Notes under the pieces: model-generated
Seen by the model: the letters and a program-made list of their open reading frames with translations, nothing else
What the model was told of the DNA's origin: nothing
Databases searched by the model: none
Shown here: positions 25,779 through 34,692 of the stretch, piece by piece
How the letters are laid out: each line of letters begins with the position of its first letter
How positions within the stretch are numbered: the stretch's first letter is position 1
Made by a program: the position numbers and the translations under genes
From: Bordetella parapertussis
Lineage (GTDB): Bacteria; Pseudomonadota; Gammaproteobacteria; Burkholderiales; SG8-39
Assembly (NCBI GenBank): GCA_945861875.1
Contig: CAMAWC010000003.1
Span: 24,597-88,596, forward strand
Direction: 5' to 3'
Length of the DNA: 64,000 bases

Positions 25779-25843
25779 CGCCTGGACTTGGGTTGGCAGC
25801 TGAGATATCGCGGCTACGTTCAGCTTGAAGTCATGTCCAGGCG
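25779..25843. repeat. Nested inverted repeat in convergent gene junction
   Basis: Outer arms CGCCTGGAC (25779-25787) and GTCCAGGCG (25835-25843) and inner arms AGCTGA and TCAGCT share one centre near 25811. The element covers the PrpD-amidase gap and the last codons of the amidase gene. It could act as a bidirectional transcription stop; no T-tract supports that. Confidence 0.45.
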
Positions 25844-27123
25844 TGTCCAATGCGCTGCTCGACCCATAGCGCGACGGCGAGCAAGTGATCATCGCGGTGG
25901 AATCCACCGATGAATTTTGTGCCCACGGGCAGGCCCTTCGGCCCTTTGTGCGTCGGCAGTGATATTGCCGGTGCGTGCAGGAAAGTCCACATGCTCTGCC
26001 AGCGCTGATCTCCGGTTGCGGAAAGTCCCTCGGGTGCCTCGCCGGCGGCGCTTGGAACCAGCAGCGCGTCGCAGTCACCGAGTACGGAGGGAAATGCCGC
26101 GCGGCACGCCGCCGCAGTGGCGAGGTCATCAAGATAGTCTTCGTAGCGGTGGTCGCGGCCGATCTCGAGGTATTGCTGGAGTTTCTCGCTCAACATTTCG
26201 CGGTGATTGTTCCATTCCCACGCCAATGCCCGGAAGAATTCATATGACAGCACCCTCCAGTGCGCCGCAGCCATGCTCGCAAAAAGCGGCGGTAATTCAA
26301 TGCTTGTGACGCGCGCGCCCGCTGTGGCGAGTTTCGCCCCCATGTCATGGACCGCCTCGATCGATTCCGGGCTGGTTTCATTCCAGAGGTGCGTTCGGGC
26401 GATGGCAATGCGCGGCGGCCTTAGGAGGACGGTGGTGCCAACAGCCGGCCGGCCGTTGAGTACGGCATTGACCAGTGCAATGTCATTGACTGAGCGCGCC
26501 ATGCACCCGATGGTGTCAAGCGATTCGGACTCGGACATCACCCCGGCGCGATTGACCAGCCCGTAGCTGGGTTTCCAGCCGACTACGCCGCAAAATGCCG
26601 CGGGACGGATCACCGAACCGGCGGTCTGGGTGCCGATGCCGGCCGGTACCATCAGGTCGGCCACCGCCGCGGCGGTACCGCTCGATGATCCCCCCGGCGT
26701 GTGCGCAGTATGGTGAGGGTTACGCGTCAGGTTCGGCTGCATGGCGGCAAATTCGGTCGTGACGGTTTTCCCGAGGATTACCGCACCGGCTGCCCGCAGC
26801 AGTCCTACCGAGGCGGCGTCGGCCCGCGGCTGGTTGCCGTCGTAGATGGGAGAGCCCATGCCGGTGGGCATATCGGCGGTGTTGAAGATGTCTTTAACTG
26901 CGATGGGTACCCCATGCAGCAGACCGCTTCGCTCGGCAGAGTCGTCCCGCTCACGCGCCTGGAGGAGTGCCTTTTCCGCCGACAGGTACGCCCAAGCGTG
27001 CACCACGGGTTCACGCGTCGCGATGCGTTCGAGGCAATCCTGTACCAGGTCCACGGAGGAAATACCGCCAGAAGCTATGCGCCGTGCGGCGTCAGTGGCC
27101 GAGAGGTGGTTTAAGTTCGTCAT
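25831..27123 (-). CDS. Amidase signature family enzyme
   Basis: A 430-residue amidase. The Ser-cisSer-Lys triad is predicted as Lys77 (GVPIAVKDIFN), Ser146 (TPGGSSSGTAA) and Ser170 (GTQTAGSVIRPA), with the spacing usual for the family. Such enzymes hydrolyse carboxamides, and AtzF/allophanate hydrolases and GatA are relatives. The length is at the short end of the family and there is no extra C-terminal domain as in allophanate hydrolase. Convergent with the PrpD gene. Substrate not determinable. Confidence 0.88.
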   Translation of the reverse strand: MTNLNHLSATDAARRIASGGISSVDLVQDCLERIATREPVVHAWAYLSAEKALLQARERDDSAERSGLLHGVPIAVKDIFNTADMPTGMGSPIYDGNQPRADAASVGLLRAAGAVILGKTVTTEFAAMQPNLTRNPHHTAHTPGGSSSGTAAAVADLMVPAGIGTQTAGSVIRPAAFCGVVGWKPSYGLVNRAGVMSESESLDTIGCMARSVNDIALVNAVLNGRPAVGTTVLLRPPRIAIARTHLWNETSPESIEAVHDMGAKLATAGARVTSIELPPLFASMAAAHWRVLSYEFFRALAWEWNNHREMLSEKLQQYLEIGRDHRYEDYLDDLATAAACRAAFPSVLGDCDALLVPSAAGEAPEGLSATGDQRWQSMWTFLHAPAISLPTHKGPKGLPVGTKFIGGFHRDDHLLAVALWVEQRIGHAWT

Positions 27124-27576
27124 AGTTTGAATATATCAAATCCTGTTCCCAAAGTTCTGGTGATGAAAAATCGGAGATTGGCGCGAAGCTTGCTCATGCA
27201 GGACTATGGTGCGGCGCGTCGCAAGCTTGAATCTGCTCGAAGTGTAGACGCAATTGGGGACCAGGCGGGAGGCGGCATACAGGTGTCCAGCGGTTGCACC
27301 GTGACCGCTTTGGCGCTGTCAACCCAGGCAATTGGTGCACTGCCAGCAGGCAGGGCGACCAGGTTTTGCACCATTGATGGGCGGGAGCGGTGTTGCTTGG
27401 CGACGGGTACTCCTGAGCTTTTCTTATAGGTATTAGCGGTCTAGCTGCTCGTTGCCGGTTGAGGAAAAAAATTCGAGTTATAACTTGTTATGCCGTGTTA
27501 AAGATGTTTAAATTAATCGGTTAGTTAAATTTGAATAAGTGCACGCAGCAGATTACCTAATCCGAGGGGAATACCA
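27124..27576. other. 453-nt intergenic region upstream of the 18-gene plus-strand run
   Basis: No convincing gene. A 100-codon open frame at 27127-27429 lacks any family resemblance and has no ribosome site. The last 150 nt are distinctly AT-rich and contain a palindrome at 27480-27491 and -35/-10-like pairs (for example TTGTTA at 27485 with TTAAAT about 16-17 nt later), followed by a GAGGGG ribosome site before the GTG at 27577. It probably holds the main promoter of the downstream run. Confidence 0.5.
27480..27491. promoter_or_regulatory. ATAAC-TT-GTTAT palindrome, candidate operator
   Basis: Perfect five-base arms around TT, about 86-97 nt upstream of the glutamine-synthetase-like gene and next to candidate promoter boxes. 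Could bind the TetR protein encoded at 36894 or a regulator elsewhere; inference only. Confidence 0.4.
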
Positions 27577-28962
27577 GTGAACGACCCGAGACTGATCGCC
27601 GAAACGAAACGCCAGTTGACCGCCAAGGGAGTGGAGTACTGCCTTGCGGCTTACGTTGATGGTCATGGCGTGCCGAAAACCAAGACCGTGCCTATGGCCT
27701 ATTTTGAAAAAATGGCAAAAGGCTCCGAACTCTTCACCGTCGGTGCCCTCGAGGGCCTCGGCTTGATCGGTCCGCAAAAAGACGAATGTGCGGCGGTCCC
27801 CGATCTGTCCAATCCAGTCATTCTTCCTTGGGACAAGCGATTCGCCTGGTTTGCCAGCGACCTTTACTACCATGGTGAGCCGTACGTAAATTGCCCCAGG
27901 GTCGCGCTGAAGCGTGTTTTGGCGAAGACCGCTGCAGCCAAGCAGGTGTTCAACCTTGGTGTCGAGCCCGAGTTTTACGTGTTCCGCAAGTCTGCCGGCG
28001 GCTTTGAGCCCATGGCGACGAGCCGTTTTTTGGGGCCGACTCCCGCATACGATGCCGACCAGACGATGCAGTCGTTCGCTTTCCTCGACCCGATCGTGAG
28101 GTACATGAACGAACTGGGCTGGGGCGTCTATTCGTTCGACCAGGAGGGGGGGCGCGGCCAGTATGAGCTGGATTTTGCCTATGCCGATGCGCTCAAGACC
28201 TGTGACAGGCTGATATTTTTGCGTTTTATGGCAAAGCAGGTGGCCCGCTCCATTGGATGCGTTGCGAGCTTCATGCCCAAGCCGTTCAGCGATGATTTTC
28301 GTTCCGGCGCCCACTACAACATGTCTTTGGCCGACGCAAAGTCAAAGGTCAACCTGTTTGAGCCGAAACGTTCCGCGCCGGGCAAGCTGGCGAAGCGCTA
28401 CGGTATCGAGATTGCCGACATCGCCCTCCACTTTTCAGCGGGACTGTTGGCGCATGCGCCGGCATTGACGGCGCTTTCCTGTCCGACCTTCAATTCCTAC
28501 AAGGGGCTGGTTTCTCAGGGAGACATGGCAGACATGTCCTGGGCGCCGGTAATGCGGTGCTATGGCCGCAACAACCGTTCCGCGATGCTCCGATTGCCGA
28601 TGAACCGCTATTGCATCGAGAACCGTTCCCCGGATATCAGCACGAACTATTACCTGACGGCGGCGTTTTCCCTCGCGGCCGGCATGGAGGGCATGAAAAA
28701 ACAGTCCGATCCGGGCGCGCCCTGGAACGAGAACCTGTACGAACTCGAAGGCGGGCGCACGACCCGCTCACAGCCCATGCCCGAGCGTCTGCCACGTACG
28801 CTCATCGAAGCCCTTGATGCGTTCGGGACGGACCCCTTGATCGTCGACACCTTTGGGGCGGAGTTCCGGGATATTTATTTGAAACAAAAGACAAAGGAAT
28901 GGGAGCAGGCCTTCTACAAAATTTCCGATGAAGAGCGGCACAGCGCGATGGAATACATTTGA
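27577..28962 (+). CDS. Type III (GlnT-like) glutamine synthetase family enzyme
   Basis: A 461-residue glutamine synthetase-fold ligase starting at GTG 27577 after GAGGGG. The beta-grasp N-terminus (GVEYCLAAYVDGHGVPKTKTVP) and the GlnT-like GSELFTVGALEGLGL segment place it with the GlnT/gamma-glutamylmethylamide synthetase-like group rather than standard GlnA. Visible active-site segments are LGVEPEFYVF, DFRSGAHYNMS and ENRSPDISTNYYL. Such enzymes use ATP to join glutamate to ammonia or an amine (methylamine, aniline in TdnQ-type proteins). Heading a run of oxygenase and transporter genes suggests a catabolic gamma-glutamylation step rather than housekeeping nitrogen assimilation; this is inference. 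Confidence 0.87.
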   Translation: MNDPRLIAETKRQLTAKGVEYCLAAYVDGHGVPKTKTVPMAYFEKMAKGSELFTVGALEGLGLIGPQKDECAAVPDLSNPVILPWDKRFAWFASDLYYHGEPYVNCPRVALKRVLAKTAAAKQVFNLGVEPEFYVFRKSAGGFEPMATSRFLGPTPAYDADQTMQSFAFLDPIVRYMNELGWGVYSFDQEGGRGQYELDFAYADALKTCDRLIFLRFMAKQVARSIGCVASFMPKPFSDDFRSGAHYNMSLADAKSKVNLFEPKRSAPGKLAKRYGIEIADIALHFSAGLLAHAPALTALSCPTFNSYKGLVSQGDMADMSWAPVMRCYGRNNRSAMLRLPMNRYCIENRSPDISTNYYLTAAFSLAAGMEGMKKQSDPGAPWNENLYELEGGRTTRSQPMPERLPRTLIEALDAFGTDPLIVDTFGAEFRDIYLKQKTKEWEQAFYKISDEERHSAMEYI

Positions 28963-28975
28963 GGCGCAGAGGGGC

Positions 28976-29614
28976 ATGAACTCGCCCAATGCCAGTATCC
29001 AGCTCTACACGGCCGCTACCGGAAACGGCCGTCGGGCGACCATCATGCTCGAGGAGTGCGGGCTGCCGTATGTTGCCCACGTCATTCCCATCGGCAAGGC
29101 CGCGGTCAAGCCGTTCGAATTTTTGCGCATCAATCCGCACGGAACAGTGCCGCTGATTGTCGATCCGGGGGGCGAACATGGACGGGACGTGGTGTTGCGC
29201 CAGTCAAGCGCCATCCTGCTGTATCTGGCGGAAAAGTCTGGAAAGCTGCTGCCGCGGGATCCGGCCGCGCGGGCCGTGATGTTCGAATGGATGATGTTCG
29301 CCGTGACCGACGTTGTCGGGTCAAACACGGCGATGTACCAGACAATGACCGAGTTTCCCGACAACGCGCCCGGCGTGGTCGAGTTTTTCCGGCGCCAATT
29401 GGTGGAATTCCTGCGTGTTTGCGACGCGAGACTGGCTCAATCAGAGTATCTGGCCGGAGCGGAAATGAGCATCGCCGACATCGCGCTTTTTCCGGTGTTC
29501 GTGAGCAGGGCAGCCTTGGTAGAGGAGTCGGACGGGCTGGACAATTTCAAGCGATGGGCGGCGGCAATCGGCGCCAGGGCGGGTGTACGGCGCGCACTTG
29601 CCGTGGGAACCTGA
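28976..29614 (+). CDS. Glutathione S-transferase family protein
   Basis: A 212-residue GST from ATG 28976 (MNSPNASIQLY), 13 nt after the GS-like stop. The thioredoxin-like N-terminal domain (about residues 8-90) has TAATGNGRRATIMLEE and HGTVPLIVD with the cis-Pro, and the C-terminal helical domain has SIADIALFPVF. It resembles the YfcG/Ure2-like group. A role in a glutathione-dependent step or detoxification in this operon is possible. Confidence 0.88.
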   Translation: MNSPNASIQLYTAATGNGRRATIMLEECGLPYVAHVIPIGKAAVKPFEFLRINPHGTVPLIVDPGGEHGRDVVLRQSSAILLYLAEKSGKLLPRDPAARAVMFEWMMFAVTDVVGSNTAMYQTMTEFPDNAPGVVEFFRRQLVEFLRVCDARLAQSEYLAGAEMSIADIALFPVFVSRAALVEESDGLDNFKRWAAAIGARAGVRRALAVGT

Positions 29615-29688
29615 AGGCCGTGCCTTTCATCAAAAGTGCGCGCAAGCGACGACGGTATTGGGTTTTTTAAACTTCCGGGTATTGCATG

Positions 29689-29704
29689 GTTCGCATATAC
29701 GAAC
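29689..29704. promoter_or_regulatory. GTTCG-N6-CGAAC inverted repeat, candidate operator
   Basis: GTTCGCATATACGAAC, a 16-bp palindrome, in the 184-nt gap before the NMT1-type binding-protein gene. It suggests an internal promoter; the shape is reminiscent of IclR-type sites but no such regulator is in the window. Confidence 0.45.
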
Positions 29705-29798
29705 GACGTGGAACAAGCAAACCGGGCGGGAAGCATGACTTTATGGCAGGCCTTTGTGGCAGACGGGTTCGACTCGACAACACCTCTGGGAGAATGAC

Positions 29799-30926
29799 AT
29801 GAATGACATGAATAAAAAAGGCAAGACAAGTTTTGCCACTCGGCGCAGGATTCTTGCGGGCGCCGCCGCCGGGACGGCATTGGCGGTCACCGGAATGTCA
29901 ATGCCCGCCATCGGGCAGGGGCTGACCAAGGTCAAGCTGACGCTTCCCTGGTTGCCGCAGGGGTCTCAATTGTGGCCGTTTGTGGCGAAGGAACGCGGGT
30001 TTTGGCGCAAGCGGGGTCTTGATGTGGAAATCGTCCGCGGTTTCGGCTCCAACGCCGCCATCCAAACGCTGGTGCAGCGCCAGACCGATGTCGGCATCAT
30101 TGCGGTCCCCTCGATCATGCTGTCCGCCGCACAAGGCGTACCCTTGCGCTCGTTCGGCATCGTCGGCTACGACCTCGGCATGGGCATCCTTACCCTTGAG
30201 GAAGGGCCGATTAAAACCCTCAAGGACCTCGAGGGTCGCAAACTCGGTACGACGCCCCCGTCGGCAGAGGCGCCGTATGTGGATGCTTTTCTGCAGGGCT
30301 CGAATGTTGACCTGAGCAAGGTATCGCGCGTTGCGTTACAGGGCAATGTGCTCGATTCATCCCTGCTCAATAAGCAGGTGGACGCCATTTCCGCGGTCGC
30401 AACGTCCAACCTGCCGAGTCTGCTGTCCCAGGGCATCAAGCTGCGCTTTTTTCCGATGAACAGCGCCGGTATCAACACATACTCGCTCGGTTTGACGGTG
30501 GCGCCGGAGTATGCAAGCGCCAACCGGGCCGTCGTTGAAGGGTGGGTTGACGGAATGAATGAGGGCATCAAGTATTTCATGCTCAATTTCGAGGAATCGG
30601 TGGACCTGTTTGTGAATGCGGTACCGGAGGTGAAAATGTCCGCCACCGGAAAGGTGCACACGCGCTACGGGGCAGGCCTTGCCCTTGCCACCATGATGGC
30701 GCCGGAGTTGCGCGATCATGGGCTGGGCTGGGCAGACATGGCGTCCTTGAACAAGCAAACCGATTTGGTGATGAAGTTCGGAGCGCCGCCAACGGCCAAG
30801 CGCCCGGACGTCGGCGCCATCTTCACCAACGAGTTCGCGGGCAGGATGAAGCTCACTGCGCAAGAAGACGCCAGTGTGCGCAAGACCGCCGCGGAGTTTG
30901 CCCGTCACCTGAACTTCAAGGTCTGA
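29799..30926 (+). CDS. ABC transporter substrate-binding protein, NMT1/TauA (nitrate/sulfonate) type
   Basis: A 375-residue binding protein from ATG 29799, six bases after GGAG. A twin-arginine-like signal (ATRRRILAGAAAG, about residues 12-24) with cleavage near AIGQ is followed by an NMT1-like fold: VKLTLPWLPQG, AKERGFWRKRGLDVEIV and DVGIIAVPSIM. It works with the ATPase and permease encoded directly after. Ligands of this group include taurine, alkanesulfonates, pyrimidine precursors and aromatic acids; here unknown. Confidence 0.9.
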   Translation: MNDMNKKGKTSFATRRRILAGAAAGTALAVTGMSMPAIGQGLTKVKLTLPWLPQGSQLWPFVAKERGFWRKRGLDVEIVRGFGSNAAIQTLVQRQTDVGIIAVPSIMLSAAQGVPLRSFGIVGYDLGMGILTLEEGPIKTLKDLEGRKLGTTPPSAEAPYVDAFLQGSNVDLSKVSRVALQGNVLDSSLLNKQVDAISAVATSNLPSLLSQGIKLRFFPMNSAGINTYSLGLTVAPEYASANRAVVEGWVDGMNEGIKYFMLNFEESVDLFVNAVPEVKMSATGKVHTRYGAGLALATMMAPELRDHGLGWADMASLNKQTDLVMKFGAPPTAKRPDVGAIFTNEFAGRMKLTAQEDASVRKTAAEFARHLNFKV

Positions 30927-30938
30927 GGGGAAATCCGG

Positions 30939-31787
30939 ATGGCCGTCGCACCCGCCCAGCCTCCAAGGCCGCCCAGCGAGGAAGCCTTCATACGCGTCGC
31001 CGGGGTGGGCAAGACCTACGCCGGCAAAGGTGGGCGGGGGCTCAAAGCACTGCACGATGTCAGCTTTGACGTGGGACGACGGCAGTTCATTTCCATTCTC
31101 GGTGCATCCGGCTGCGGGAAAAGCACGTTGTTGATGATGATTGCGGGGCTGGAGCAGATCAGTGCGGGCCAGATCATCATTGCCGGGCAGGTCGCCGGCC
31201 GTCCGCGCCGCGATGTCGGCGTTATCTTCCAGGACGCGACTTTGCTGCCATGGAAGACGGCCATCGAGAACGTGCTTCTCCCTATAGAAATATTCGGGCT
31301 TAAGAAGGAGCAGTACCGCGAGCGTGCGGAGGCCTTGCTTGGGCTGGTGGGGCTGGGCCACGCGATGGACAAGCGCCCACGCGAGTTATCCGGAGGCATG
31401 CGGCAAAGGGTGTCGATCTGCCGGGCGCTCATCCATGAGCCGTCGGTGCTGTTGATGGATGAACCGTTCTCGGCGCTTGATGCGATCACGCGTGATGACT
31501 TGAACGTCGAACTGCTGCGCATCTGGGACCGTTACCACCAAACGGCTTTGTTCGTCACGCACTCGATAAGAGAGGCGGCATTCCTGTCCGATCGCGTCAT
31601 TGTTCTGGGTGACCGTCCAGGGCGTGTTCTGGCGGACATGACCATGCCGTTTCCGCGGCCACGTGATCTTTCCATCGGCGAAACGATCGAGTTCAACCGC
31701 ATTTGCGCCGAACTCCGGCACCACGTCGCCACGGGGCACGCCGAAGCGTCGGCAGCGGTATCTACCACGACCGGAGCGGCGACTTGA
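30939..31787 (+). CDS. ABC transporter ATP-binding protein, SsuB/TauB type
   Basis: A 282-residue ATPase with Walker A GASGCGKS (residues 55-62), Q-loop VIFQDATLLPW, signature LSGGMRQRVSICRAL and Walker B VLLMDEPFSALD. It belongs with the NMT1-type binding protein 12 nt upstream and the permease whose start overlaps its stop. Cytoplasmic energy subunit of the importer. Confidence 0.93.
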   Translation: MAVAPAQPPRPPSEEAFIRVAGVGKTYAGKGGRGLKALHDVSFDVGRRQFISILGASGCGKSTLLMMIAGLEQISAGQIIIAGQVAGRPRRDVGVIFQDATLLPWKTAIENVLLPIEIFGLKKEQYRERAEALLGLVGLGHAMDKRPRELSGGMRQRVSICRALIHEPSVLLMDEPFSALDAITRDDLNVELLRIWDRYHQTALFVTHSIREAAFLSDRVIVLGDRPGRVLADMTMPFPRPRDLSIGETIEFNRICAELRHHVATGHAEASAAVSTTTGAAT

Positions 31788-32608
31788 AGCCCGAATCATC
31801 GACTGTCGAAGTATTCGAAGCCGCTGGCGGACCGACGGCGTCCGAAGGCTCGGCCCTGGCGTACGTACTTCGCAAGATCGCACAACCGGTTGCCGCGGCG
31901 GCGGTATTCCTTCTGGCTTGGGAGATACTGGTCAGGGCCTACCAGATCAAACCGGCATTCCTGCCCCCGCCCAGCGCTATTCTGCTTGCCATGGCGGCGC
32001 AGTGGGAAATCCTCCTGAAAAACGCCGTTCCCACGGCACTGGAGTCACTTGGCGGATTTGTCCTGTCGGTGGTGGTCGGGGTAATGCTCGGGGCGTTGTT
32101 GACGTTTTCGAGGGCGTCGCGCGACTATCTTTACCCAAACGTCGTATTGTTCCAGCTTGTGCCCAAGGTCGCAGTGGCACCGCTGTTCATGCTTTGGCTC
32201 GGGATCGACTGGCAGTCACGGGTGGCCATCGCGTTTTTCATCGCGTTTTTCCCCATTGTCATTTCCACGGTATCGGGCCTGAATGCGGTCGATCCGACCC
32301 TGCTTCGCCTTTTCCGCAGCCTGACTGCGAACGAATGGCAGGTGTTTATGAAGGTGCGCGTTCCGATGTCACTGCCGTTTGTCTTCAACGGCATGAAGAT
32401 CAGCATGACGCTGGCTATCATCGGCGTCATTGTCGGCGAGTTTGTCACTTCACAACGCGGCCTCGGTTACATCATTCTTTTTGCCGGATCACGCCTTGAA
32501 ACGGCGTTGGTCCTGGCAGCCATACTCGTGCTTTGCATCGTGGGCCTCCTCCTGTACGGCATTGTGGCGCTGGCCGAGCACCTGATCATGAAGAAATACG
32601 GCGCTTGA
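31784..32608 (+). CDS. ABC transporter permease, SsuC/TauC type
   Basis: Start taken as TTG 31784, which overlaps the ATPase stop (TTGA) and has GGAG seven bases upstream; the frame extends 27 codons further back but inside the ATPase gene. The 274-residue product has about six membrane spans and the EAA-like loop NAVDPTLLRLFRSLTANEWQ. Forms the inner-membrane channel for the NMT1-type system. Confidence 0.9.
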   Translation: MKPESSTVEVFEAAGGPTASEGSALAYVLRKIAQPVAAAAVFLLAWEILVRAYQIKPAFLPPPSAILLAMAAQWEILLKNAVPTALESLGGFVLSVVVGVMLGALLTFSRASRDYLYPNVVLFQLVPKVAVAPLFMLWLGIDWQSRVAIAFFIAFFPIVISTVSGLNAVDPTLLRLFRSLTANEWQVFMKVRVPMSLPFVFNGMKISMTLAIIGVIVGEFVTSQRGLGYIILFAGSRLETALVLAAILVLCIVGLLLYGIVALAEHLIMKKYGA

Positions 32609-32610
32609 GC

Positions 32611-33408
32611 ATGGTGCAAACCGGCTTTTCAAACCGGGTCGCCCTGATCACCGGCGGCGCCACGGGGATTGGGCTGGAACTGGCGAGGCAGCTGCGTTTG
32701 CGCAACAACGAGGTGGTGATTTGCGGGCGCCGGCAGGAGTTGGTCGAGAGTGCGCTGAGGTCGATACCAGGGTTGCGTGGCATCGCATGTGACCTGGGCG
32801 CGGACGAGGGCATCGACCGCCTGCTCGATTTTGTCCGCAGCGAGAAACTGACTATCGACCTGCTGGTCAATAACGCGGGCATACAGGTGCAGACGGACCT
32901 GATGGTCGCCGATGATCGCATCACCGGGGCGCTGGAGTATGAGTTGCAGGTCAACCTGCTTGCACCGATGAAGCTGACAAAGCGCCTGCTGCCGTCGCTG
33001 CTGTCGCGGCCGGACGCGGTGATCCTCAATATGCTTTCCCTGCTCGCAATCATGCCCAAGGCAAATGCCCCCGGATATTGCGCCGCCAAGGCCGGGCTTT
33101 TTGCTTTTTCGAAGTCGCTTCGTGTTTTGCTCGCGCAACGCGACATCCGGGTTTTTGTGGCTTTCCCGCCGCTGGTCGACACGCCGATGATGCGGGGGCG
33201 GGGCAGCAACAAGATGCCGGTGGAGACATTTGTCCGGGAGATGCTTGAACAAATGTCGCGTGGGCGTCTGGATATTTGCGTCGGATCGGCGCGCACCCTT
33301 TATCGGCTGGAACGCCTCTCACCGGCGCTTGCCGGATGGTGGACCCGACGCATCTCGGCCGGCAGCACCCTTCCGGCCGAACAACCCAAGACACCCCCTA
33401 TCCAATAA
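32611..33408 (+). CDS. SDR family NAD(P)-dependent oxidoreductase, DltE-like
   Basis: Start at ATG 32611, 2 nt after the permease stop, giving 265 residues. Nucleotide-binding motif TGGATGIG (residues 14-21), NNAG in LLVNNAGIQ, and the active site Ser in NMLSLLAIM with Tyr and Lys in YCAAKAG. It likely interconverts an alcohol and a carbonyl in the pathway. The SDR at 45212 is a different subgroup. Confidence 0.9.
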   Translation: MVQTGFSNRVALITGGATGIGLELARQLRLRNNEVVICGRRQELVESALRSIPGLRGIACDLGADEGIDRLLDFVRSEKLTIDLLVNNAGIQVQTDLMVADDRITGALEYELQVNLLAPMKLTKRLLPSLLSRPDAVILNMLSLLAIMPKANAPGYCAAKAGLFAFSKSLRVLLAQRDIRVFVAFPPLVDTPMMRGRGSNKMPVETFVREMLEQMSRGRLDICVGSARTLYRLERLSPALAGWWTRRISAGSTLPAEQPKTPPIQ

Positions 33409-33432
33409 ACGGTATTGGCCGGAGATCCCGTT

Positions 33433-34575
33433 ATGCAAGGCAATATGTTTGACCCGAAACTCTACGATGCAGTCAGGCGCCCCCTGGGAGAGGCCAGCCA
33501 CCTGCCGGCCTGGTGCTACACCTCGGAGGCGTTCTATCGCGCCGAAGTCGAGCGCATTTTTATGCGGACGTGGAATTTCATTGGCCGCGCCGATCAGCTT
33601 AAAAAGCCGGGGGACTATTTCACCGTCGAGATGACCGGGATTCCGCTCATCGTCTTGCGCGGCGCGGATGGGAAATTGAGTGCATTCGTCAATTCCTGCC
33701 GCCATCGCGGCGCGCGCCTGCTCACCGGAGAGGGTTCGGGCCGCCGTACCATCGCCTGTCCGTATCATGCCTGGGTGTATGGAATGGACGGAAGCCTGCT
33801 TGCGGCGCAGGGCATGGATGGCATAGTGGATTTTCAACTTGGCGACCATGGTTTGCAATCCGTGCGCCTTGAAACCTGGGATGGTTTCGTTTTTGTCAAT
33901 TTCGATGCGGGGGCGGGCAGCCTTGACGAGTACCTCGGGGACCTGCCGCAGAGGATGGCCTCATACGATCTGGGCAGCATGGTGACGGTGCGGCGCAAGG
34001 AGTACCAGATAGACTGCAACTGGAAGCTGCTTACCGAGAACTCGATGGAGGAATATCACACTTCGACGGTTCATCGTGGATCAATCGGGGCGCAGACGCT
34101 TACCTACGAAAAGGGGCGCGGGCAGTGGGAGGCCGGCCATTTGTTTTCGGAAAAATCCGTCGCGACCCTTCCCGGTGAAAAGGGCGGATTTCCGCATATC
34201 AAGTCCCTTACCGGGAACGCGGCGCAGGGAACCTACTTCGTTCTACTCAATCCCTGCACGACGCTGGCCCTGGCACAGGATTCCCTGATGTGGCTGGAGC
34301 TATACCCCCTCGGGGCGGCACGAACAAAGCTGGTTGTCGGCTCCGCCTTCCCGCGTTCGACTGTCGAGCGCGCCGACTTTGAAGAGGTCGTCCAGATCTA
34401 CTACCGCAGGTGGGACAAGTCGATTCCCGAGGATAACTGGATTTCCGAGGAGCAGCAGCGCGGTCTGGAGTCGCCGCTGAGCAAGACCGGCAGGGTATCC
34501 CGGTTCGAGCCGGTCGTTCACAGTATGGCCAACTGGATCCTTGACCGGGTGCTGGAGGTTCCAGGCAAAAAATGA
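33433..34575 (+). CDS. Rieske non-heme iron oxygenase, alpha subunit (1 of 4)
   Basis: A 380-residue oxygenase from ATG 33433 after GGAG. The Rieske cluster ligands are Cys89/His91 (CRHRG) and Cys109/His112 (CPYHAW). The mononuclear iron site is NSMEEYHTSTVH with His209 and His214, and the bridging position is Glu206 where ring-hydroxylating dioxygenases have Asp; Glu is also found in carnitine monooxygenase. The N-terminal LPAWCYTSEAFYRAEVERIF segment is shared with the three other Rieske proteins here. It activates O2 to hydroxylate or N-dealkylate an unknown substrate and needs an electron-transfer partner not encoded nearby. Confidence 0.92.
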   Translation: MQGNMFDPKLYDAVRRPLGEASHLPAWCYTSEAFYRAEVERIFMRTWNFIGRADQLKKPGDYFTVEMTGIPLIVLRGADGKLSAFVNSCRHRGARLLTGEGSGRRTIACPYHAWVYGMDGSLLAAQGMDGIVDFQLGDHGLQSVRLETWDGFVFVNFDAGAGSLDEYLGDLPQRMASYDLGSMVTVRRKEYQIDCNWKLLTENSMEEYHTSTVHRGSIGAQTLTYEKGRGQWEAGHLFSEKSVATLPGEKGGFPHIKSLTGNAAQGTYFVLLNPCTTLALAQDSLMWLELYPLGAARTKLVVGSAFPRSTVERADFEEVVQIYYRRWDKSIPEDNWISEEQQRGLESPLSKTGRVSRFEPVVHSMANWILDRVLEVPGKK

Positions 34576-34692
34576 GTTCCCGTACACGTACCAATCACAG
34601 CAAATACAAACCCAAACTGCCGGACCGCGCCACGGTTGCAGGTCAGACGGGTCTGCATCGCTGCATTGAAACAGCTGCCAAGGGGAAGTGAT

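Noticed and set aside
27127..27429. 100-codon open frame between the amidase and GS-like genes
   Set aside because: No ribosome site, no family resemblance, mixed composition, and it overlaps what is probably a promoter region. A real small gene cannot be fully excluded.
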